From NCBI GenBank assembly GCA_902766325.1, contig CACXDF010000028.1, forward strand, positions 1 to 10,401: a DNA stretch of 10,401 nt, in the 5' to 3' direction. Each line of letters starts with the position of its first letter. Within the stretch, counting starts at the first letter, position 1. Shown here in pieces: positions 6,296-10,401 of this stretch. The notes under the pieces are model-generated. The model was given only the letters and a program-made list of their open reading frames with translations. It did no database searches and was not told the DNA's origin. The position numbers and the translations under genes were made by a program. The stretch is from an uncultured Eubacteriales bacterium (lineage in GTDB: Bacteria > Bacillota > Clostridia > Christensenellales > DTU072).

Positions 6296-6655
6296 ATGAA
6301 AAGTGTCATAAAGGACTCTTTAACGCAAGAAGAAACGTCTCGCTATACCAATCTCGTCACTTCGCTCGTCAATACCGCCATGATCAATACGGAAGGTATC
6401 GCGAAAGAATTGAACGACGGTAAAAGAAAAAAATCCAAATCCGGTTTTTCTTTGGGCAGCAGGAACGTTCACGTTTATATCGGCGGCACGACGGTGTCCG
6501 TCGACGTTTATATTAATGTAATTTTTGGATTCAGCGTTCCGCACGTTGCGTGCGAATTGCAAGAGAAGATCATCGACGCCATTAAAGAAAACACTCCCTT
6601 GACGCCCGGTTCGATCAACGTCAACGTCAGTAACGCCATCTTTTTATCGGTATGA
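6296..6655 (+). CDS. Asp23/YqhY family protein
   Basis: This 119-residue protein shows the Asp23 (DUF322) pattern: NTEGIAKEL near residues 31-39, a strand-rich core VHVYIGGTTVSVDVYINVIF, a helix HVACELQEKIIDAIKE and a final SINVNVSNAIF strand. It corresponds in position to B. subtilis yqhY, which precedes nusB and has been linked to acetyl-CoA carboxylase control; here the accB-accC pair normally beside it is missing. The frame is open back to GTG 6257, but that would place the promoter -35 and -10 inside the gene. ATG 6296 coincides with the predicted +1, gives the normal N-terminus and has no Shine-Dalgarno. The end overlaps nusB by 4 bases (ATGA). Molecular function in this organism is unknown. 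Confidence 0.88.
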   Translation: MKSVIKDSLTQEETSRYTNLVTSLVNTAMINTEGIAKELNDGKRKKSKSGFSLGSRNVHVYIGGTTVSVDVYINVIFGFSVPHVACELQEKIIDAIKENTPLTPGSINVNVSNAIFLSV

Positions 6656-7074
6656 GCAGAAAAATAGCAAGAGAATACGCTTACAAGTTGGTTTTCGAAT
6701 ACTTATTCAACCACGCAAAAAACACAAAAACATACGACGTCTTTACCAATGCGGATTTAGACGCCGAGGACGTCAAGTATCTGGAAAAAGTATATTCCGG
6801 CATTACGGAGCACTACGACGAACTGATCTCCGTCGTAGAAAAGTACTCTCAGGGCTTCGCCGCGGACAGAATTTACAAAACCGATCTTTCGGCTTTGCTT
6901 GTGGCGATCTATGAAATGAAATACATGAACAAAGAGATCCCGCTTTCCGTTTCCATAAACGAAGCGGTCGTTTTGGTCAAACATTATTCTACCGAAAAAA
7001 GTCACTCTTTCGTCAATGGGATACTTTCTTCGGTATATAAGGAAGTAACGGCAAATGATCCTGATCGACGGTAA
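6652..7074 (+). CDS. nusB: Transcription antitermination factor NusB
   Basis: NusB binds boxA RNA with S10 (NusE) and promotes antitermination in rRNA operons. The 140-residue all-helical protein has the family N-terminus (SRKIAREYAYKLVFEYLF, the arginine-rich RNA-binding face), the central DRIYKTDLSALLVAIYEMKY, PLSVSINEAVVLVKHYSTEKSHSFVNGIL with its typical IPxxVxInEaVelaKxys...sFvNGiL pattern, and a short charged tail. The length is standard. ATG overlaps the asp23 stop (ATGA) with no clear Shine-Dalgarno, so translation is probably coupled to asp23. Its 3' end overlaps folD by 20 bases. Confidence 0.95.
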   Translation: MSRKIAREYAYKLVFEYLFNHAKNTKTYDVFTNADLDAEDVKYLEKVYSGITEHYDELISVVEKYSQGFAADRIYKTDLSALLVAIYEMKYMNKEIPLSVSINEAVVLVKHYSTEKSHSFVNGILSSVYKEVTANDPDRR

Positions 7075-7885
7075 AAAAACATCCGAAAAAATAAGAGCAG
7101 AACTGGCTGAAGAAGTAAAAAATATGCCCCGCGAAGTCGGCTTGGCCGTCATTATCGTAGGGGATGACGCGGCTTCTCAGGTTTACGTTCGCAATAAAGA
7201 AAAAGCCTGCCAACAGCTTGGTATCCAATCCTATCGCTACTCTTTCCCGTCCTCAATTACGGAAGAAGAACTGAAAAAGACCATTGCGGATCTAAATGCC
7301 GATAAGCGTATCAACGGTATCCTCGTACAATTGCCGCTGCCGAAACACTTGAACGAAAGAAGAATACTGGAGTGTATCGCAACGGAAAAAGACGTCGACG
7401 GATTCAGCGCCAATCAAATCGGAAAATTATTGCTCGGAGAGGATTGTTTGGTGTCCTGCACGCCGCAGGGCATAATGAAACTTTTGTCCGAATACGGTAT
7501 TTCCGTCGCCGGAAAGCACGCGGTCGTGGTAGGACGTAGCAATATCGTCGGCAAACCGATTTCGCTTCTTCTTTTGCAAGCGAACGCCACGGTCTCTGTA
7601 TGCCACTCGAAAACGGCCGATCTCGCCGCGATCACTAAGCAAGCCGATATTCTTGTCGTTGCGATCGGAAAAGCCAAATTTATCACAGCCGATATGGTCA
7701 AAGAAGGAGCCGTCGTCATCGACGTCGGCATCAACAGAGTAGACGGCAAATTATACGGCGACGTCGATTTTGAAAACGTCGCTCCCAAGTGCTCCTATAT
7801 CACTCCCGTTCCGGGCGGAGTCGGCCCTATGACGGTCACCTGTTTGATGTGCAATACCGTTAAGGCGGCAAAAAATGCCCTCTAA
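7055..7885 (+). CDS. folD: Bifunctional methylenetetrahydrofolate dehydrogenase / methenyltetrahydrofolate cyclohydrolase
   Basis: FolD interconverts 5,10-methylene-, 5,10-methenyl- and 10-formyl-tetrahydrofolate in the cytosol, feeding purine, fMet and thymidylate synthesis. At 276 residues it has normal length. Visible motifs are YVRNKEKAC with the catalytic Y44 and K48, GILVQLPLP (Q92), KDVDGF (D115), SCTPQGIMKLL, the Rossmann-type VVVGRSNIVGKP (157-168), CHSKT, VVIDVGINR and the C-terminal PVPGGVGPMTVTCLM. Starting at ATG 7055, it overlaps nusB by 20 bases, with Shine-Dalgarno AAGGAAG (7039-7045) 9 bases upstream. Its end overlaps xseA by 11 bases. NADP versus NAD preference cannot be read from this alone. 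Confidence 0.97.
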   Translation: MILIDGKKTSEKIRAELAEEVKNMPREVGLAVIIVGDDAASQVYVRNKEKACQQLGIQSYRYSFPSSITEEELKKTIADLNADKRINGILVQLPLPKHLNERRILECIATEKDVDGFSANQIGKLLLGEDCLVSCTPQGIMKLLSEYGISVAGKHAVVVGRSNIVGKPISLLLLQANATVSVCHSKTADLAAITKQADILVVAIGKAKFITADMVKEGAVVIDVGINRVDGKLYGDVDFENVAPKCSYITPVPGGVGPMTVTCLMCNTVKAAKNAL

Positions 7886-9062
7886 AGACTATTTAACGGT
7901 AGAAGAATTAAATTATTACATCTCACATATCTTCAATGAAGAAGAATTACTTCATAACGTTCCCGTCGTAGGCGAAGTCTCCGGATGTTCGGTTGTCGGC
8001 GGACATTGTTATTTTGTCCTGAAAGACGCCAAAGCTCAAATAAAAATCGTTTTTTATAACTGCCCGCCCGAAATGGCCCCGAAAAACGGCTCTCAAGTAC
8101 TCGTTCGCGGTAGCGTCGATTACTATTCCAAAGGCGGTCAAATCAACGTAAAAGCCTATCAAATCACGCCTTTCGGACGCGGTCTGCTGTACGAAAAGTT
8201 AGAACAGCTTCGTAAAAAGCTGGAACAGGAAGGACTTTTCCGCGAGGATCATAAAAAAGACATCCCGATCCGACCCAAACGTATCGCCGTCATAACGAGT
8301 ACCCAAGGCGCCGCGGTACAAGATTTTTTGACCACGTCATTAAAAAAGAATACCGTTACCGATATATCCGTCATCGACGTAAGGGTGCAGGGTGAAAACT
8401 GCGTATCCGATATTATAACGGCGCTTATCAATGCCGACGAATACGGATTCGACGTCATTATTCTGGCAAGAGGGGGAGGCTCTTTCGAAGATCTGTACTC
8501 TTTTAACGACGAACAGCTGGTTCGCGTCATCTATAACATGAAGACGCCCGTCATTTCGGCGATCGGTCACGAAACCGATTATACGCTTTGCGATTACGTC
8601 GCCGACTATCGGGCCATCACGCCGACGGCAGCAGCGGAGAAAGTCGCGTTCGACGCAGATCTTATTAAAAACGAAATATTAGATCTTGCAGATCAAATAG
8701 GAGATAAAGTAAACGATATCTTTTTTTCCGTAGAAAACAGGATCAAAAACAACGCGCAAACAATTAAAAATAAAGCAAACTTCATCATCAAATTACAACA
8801 AGAAAAAATCAATTCTTGTTTAAAACTTGCAAAGATTTATCAAAATCACATTTTTGAGTCAAAATCTAATAAATTAAATGAAATTTTGACAAGATTAGAT
8901 CATTTAAGTCCGACACGCTTATTAAAAAGCGGTTATTTTAGAATAGTTAAAGACGGTAACGATATTTATTCCTCAAAAGAAATAAAGGAAAACGACAAAA
9001 TCTTGATCGTCGGAGAAACGGAAAAAATAACCGCGATCGTCGAGAAAAAGGAGAGATTATGA
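7875..9062 (+). CDS. xseA: Exodeoxyribonuclease VII large subunit
   Basis: XseA is the catalytic subunit of exonuclease VII, which degrades single-stranded DNA from both ends in repair. The N-terminal OB-fold (about residues 5-100) contains VVGEVSGCSVVGGHCYFVLKD. The catalytic domain has RPKRIAVITSTQGAAVQDF (133-151), LARGGGSFEDLYSFNDE (197-213) and SAIGHETDYTLCDYVADYRA (228-247) followed by ITPTAAAEK, all family signatures. A lysine/asparagine/isoleucine-rich coiled-coil region (about 260-345) and a short C-terminal beta segment follow. At 395 residues it is about 50 shorter than the B. subtilis and E. coli proteins, the shortening lying in the coiled coil. It overlaps folD by 11 bases with Shine-Dalgarno AAGGCGG (7862-7868) and overlaps xseB by 4 (ATGA). 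The coiled-coil part is much more A/T-rich than flanking DNA. Confidence 0.96.
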   Translation: MPSKDYLTVEELNYYISHIFNEEELLHNVPVVGEVSGCSVVGGHCYFVLKDAKAQIKIVFYNCPPEMAPKNGSQVLVRGSVDYYSKGGQINVKAYQITPFGRGLLYEKLEQLRKKLEQEGLFREDHKKDIPIRPKRIAVITSTQGAAVQDFLTTSLKKNTVTDISVIDVRVQGENCVSDIITALINADEYGFDVIILARGGGSFEDLYSFNDEQLVRVIYNMKTPVISAIGHETDYTLCDYVADYRAITPTAAAEKVAFDADLIKNEILDLADQIGDKVNDIFFSVENRIKNNAQTIKNKANFIIKLQQEKINSCLKLAKIYQNHIFESKSNKLNEILTRLDHLSPTRLLKSGYFRIVKDGNDIYSSKEIKENDKILIVGETEKITAIVEKKERL

Positions 9063-9280
9063 CGTACGAAGAAACAATCAAAAAGTTAGAAGAGATCGTA
9101 GAAAAACTCAACCAAGATAAGATCGGCATACAAGAAAGTCTCTCTCTTTATTCCGAAGGGATCGAACTTGCCAAGATCGGTCTGAAAGAACTGAATTCTT
9201 TTAAAGGCAAGATCGAACTGCTCAACAAAGATCTGACCGCGTTGGAAACGCCGACGGAGACGGACGATGACGAAAATTGA
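9059..9280 (+). CDS. xseB: Exodeoxyribonuclease VII small subunit
   Basis: XseB is the small helical-hairpin subunit, several copies of which bind the XseA coiled coil to form active exonuclease VII. The 73-residue sequence has the two-helix layout with YEETIKKLEEIVEKL, then SLSLYSEGIELAK (the family SLxLYEEGxxLxK motif), and an acidic tail (TETDDDEN). It has a good Shine-Dalgarno, AAAGGAGAG (9047-9055), and its ATG overlaps the xseA stop by 4 bases, consistent with coupled synthesis of the two subunits. The end overlaps ispA by 14 bases. Confidence 0.95.
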   Translation: MTYEETIKKLEEIVEKLNQDKIGIQESLSLYSEGIELAKIGLKELNSFKGKIELLNKDLTALETPTETDDDEN

Positions 9281-10073
9281 TTTTGAAAAGCCGATAAACG
9301 ACCTTCTTCTTTCAATTGAAAAAAAATATCCGCCGAAACTTTTTTCGGCGATTAAGTACGCCGTTGGATCGGGAGGAAAAAGAATTCGTCCTACGCTTTG
9401 CTTTTTATCCGCCGATTTTTGCGACGTTCCGCGCAAAAACGCGCTTTCTTTCGCCTTAGCGATAGAACTCATTCATTCTTACAGCCTTATTCACGACGAC
9501 CTTCCTTGCATGGATAACGACGTCTTAAGAAGAGGAAAACCGACCGTTCACGTCGCTTTCGGAGAAGCAACGGCCCTTCTTGCCGGCGACGCGCTCCTGA
9601 ATCTTGCGTTCGAAACGCTTTTTTCCGCCGCAAAAACGAATTCCGATCTTCTTCCCGCTTGCGAATTGATCGCCGAATGCGCCGGGGGGCAGGGTATGAT
9701 CGGCGGACAAGCACTGGAATTTGAAAACGAACGTTTTTCGGAAGAGGACCTGTTTATTTTGGACAAAAAAAAGACGGGGATGCTCATTAAATGCGCTATT
9801 CTTTCGCCCGCTTATCTTTCCGGCTCGCCCGAAAAAACTTCGGCTCTTTCTTCCTTCGCCGATTATGCCGGTCTCGCGTTTCAATTATCCGACGACCTGA
9901 TCGACGCCGATAAAGAGGAAAAAACGTCGTTTGTTACCGTTTGCGGAAAAGAAAAAACCAAATCCATGCTTCTTTCTCTACGAGAAAAAGCCCGCTTGGC
10001 GCTATCCAAATGGCCGGGAGAGAACGAAGCGTTATATGCTTTTTTCGATAAACTCGCATTCAGAAATAATTAA
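9267..10073 (+). CDS. ispA: Polyprenyl (farnesyl/geranyl) diphosphate synthase
   Basis: This class 1 trans-prenyltransferase condenses isopentenyl diphosphate with DMAPP/GPP to make FPP for cell-wall lipid carriers and quinones. The 268 residues contain GGKRIRP (36-42), the first aspartate motif DDLPCMD (77-83) with the extra two residues typical of bacterial FPP synthases, RRGKPT (88-93), GGQALEFE, KKTG and the second motif DDLID (209-213), followed by KTSFV. The HSYSLIHDD context matches short-chain (C15-type) enzymes. It is about 25-30 residues shorter than typical IspA, trimmed at both ends. It overlaps xseB by 14 bases with Shine-Dalgarno GGAGA (9256-9260) 6 bases upstream. dxs, the usual pathway partner downstream, is not in the window; an OLE-type RNA follows instead. 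Confidence 0.95.
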   Translation: MTKIDFEKPINDLLLSIEKKYPPKLFSAIKYAVGSGGKRIRPTLCFLSADFCDVPRKNALSFALAIELIHSYSLIHDDLPCMDNDVLRRGKPTVHVAFGEATALLAGDALLNLAFETLFSAAKTNSDLLPACELIAECAGGQGMIGGQALEFENERFSEEDLFILDKKKTGMLIKCAILSPAYLSGSPEKTSALSSFADYAGLAFQLSDDLIDADKEEKTSFVTVCGKEKTKSMLLSLREKARLALSKWPGENEALYAFFDKLAFRNN

Positions 10074-10086
10074 AAACGTAAATAAT

Positions 10087-10115
10087 TTGACTTTTTCGCA
10101 CATATATGTTATTGT
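10087..10115 (+). promoter_or_regulatory. Probable promoter of the OLE RNA
   Basis: TTGACT at 10087-10092, a 17-bp spacer and TATTGT at 10110-10115, with an extended -10 TG at 10107-10108, form a plausible housekeeping promoter in the short gap after ispA. The -10 has only 4 of 6 consensus bases. The predicted +1 is about 10122, just where G/C-rich structured sequence replaces the A/T-rich spacer. Confidence 0.6.
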
Positions 10116-10121
10116 AATGTC

Positions 10122-10401
10122 ACGGTGGCACAGTATTCTAGTCAGGTACAAAACAGTCAGGACGGGGATAAAATACCGTTAAAGGGCACATCGTTGAAGT
10201 TTCTTGTGCTGGCCTTGGTTGCCCAAACCGGGGCTGGTGCTGGGAGTTAAGATTTTTGGGCATACCGTAATGGCATGCGGCCTATGACCCAGCTATCGTG
10301 GAGACCCGTATCGGCAGAAGTATTCAGTCTTTTGCTGACCGGGATTAAACCTGCAATGCGGTAAACAATAGCTGTGTGCAGTGTAGCCTGCCTTGAGTGG
10401 A
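10122..10401 (+). ncRNA. ole: OLE (ornate large extremophilic) RNA, 5' part, cut by the window end
   Basis: No convincing reading frame covers these 280 bases, and composition shifts sharply from the A/T-rich spacer to structured, G-rich sequence. A continuous 15-bp hairpin pairs 10206-10220 with 10226-10240 (five-base loop GCCCA, several G-U pairs). A second pairs 10311-10320 with 10329-10338 and extends through CCCG 10305-10308 with CGGG 10340-10343. Blocks such as GGACGGGGATAAA, ACCGTTAAAGGGC, GGCCTTGGTTGCCC and GTGGAGACCCGT match, from memory, the strongly conserved OLE RNA 5' half. OLE genes are known to sit between ispA and dxs in the same nusB-folD-xseAB-ispA operon, exactly as here. 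OLE RNA is about 600 nt, forms a membrane-associated RNP with OapA and other proteins, and in Halalkalibacterium (Bacillus) halodurans affects cold, ethanol and Mg2+ stress. The 3' half and any oapA lie beyond the window. The 5' end is inferred from the promoter. Confidence 0.86.

Noticed and set aside
9931..10182. 83-codon frame overlapping the ispA end and the RNA start
   Set aside because: It lies mostly in another frame of ispA, crosses the OLE promoter, and has a low-complexity, non-protein-like sequence with no ribosome binding site.
10122..10401. RNase P RNA, tmRNA, 6S RNA or a riboswitch instead of OLE
   Set aside because: No RNase P or tmRNA signature sequences are visible, the structured region is already longer than 6S RNA or a riboswitch, and the ispA context points to OLE.

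Overview
The window is a densely packed, all-plus-strand stretch of chromosome from an endospore-forming Gram-positive bacterium, almost certainly Clostridia. The evidence is a complete eight-gene spoIIIA operon, the tail of a spoVA gene, and the classic efp / spoIIIA / asp23 / nusB / folD / xseA / xseB / ispA gene order of endospore-forming Firmicutes. The accB-accC pair that sits before asp23 (yqhY) in Bacillus subtilis is absent. Genus cannot be fixed from the sequence alone.

Layout: (1) positions 1-165 hold the C-terminus of a SpoVAE(b)-type protein. (2) A perfect-consensus housekeeping promoter (TTGACA, 17 bp, TATAAT) at 168-196 drives a Xaa-Pro peptidase gene and efp. Its predicted +1 is the A of the peptidase ATG, so that mRNA looks leaderless. 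(3) An intrinsic terminator at 1841-1875 ends the efp unit, and its loop appears to contain the -10 of a sigma-E-like promoter for the next operon. (4) spoIIIAA to spoIIIAH (1876-6236) encode the channel/feeding-tube complex between mother cell and forespore. SpoIIIAG is only 123 residues and seems to lack the large beta-rich insertion known from B. subtilis. (5) A second consensus-like promoter at 6261-6289, again placed so that +1 equals the A of ATG, drives asp23-nusB-folD-xseA-xseB-ispA; from nusB onward these genes overlap one another by 4 to 20 bases. (6) After ispA, a third promoter (10087-10115) precedes a long structured non-coding sequence that runs off the window end. Its sequence blocks, hairpins and position directly after ispA identify it as the 5' half of an OLE (ornate, large, extremophilic) RNA.

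The genes combine translation support (EF-P), antitermination (NusB), one-carbon metabolism (FolD), DNA repair (exonuclease VII) and isoprenoid synthesis (IspA) with sporulation engulfment-stage functions. The points most worth follow-up are the OLE RNA, the minimal SpoIIIAG, the repeated leaderless promoter geometry, and the sporulation promoter nested in the efp terminator.
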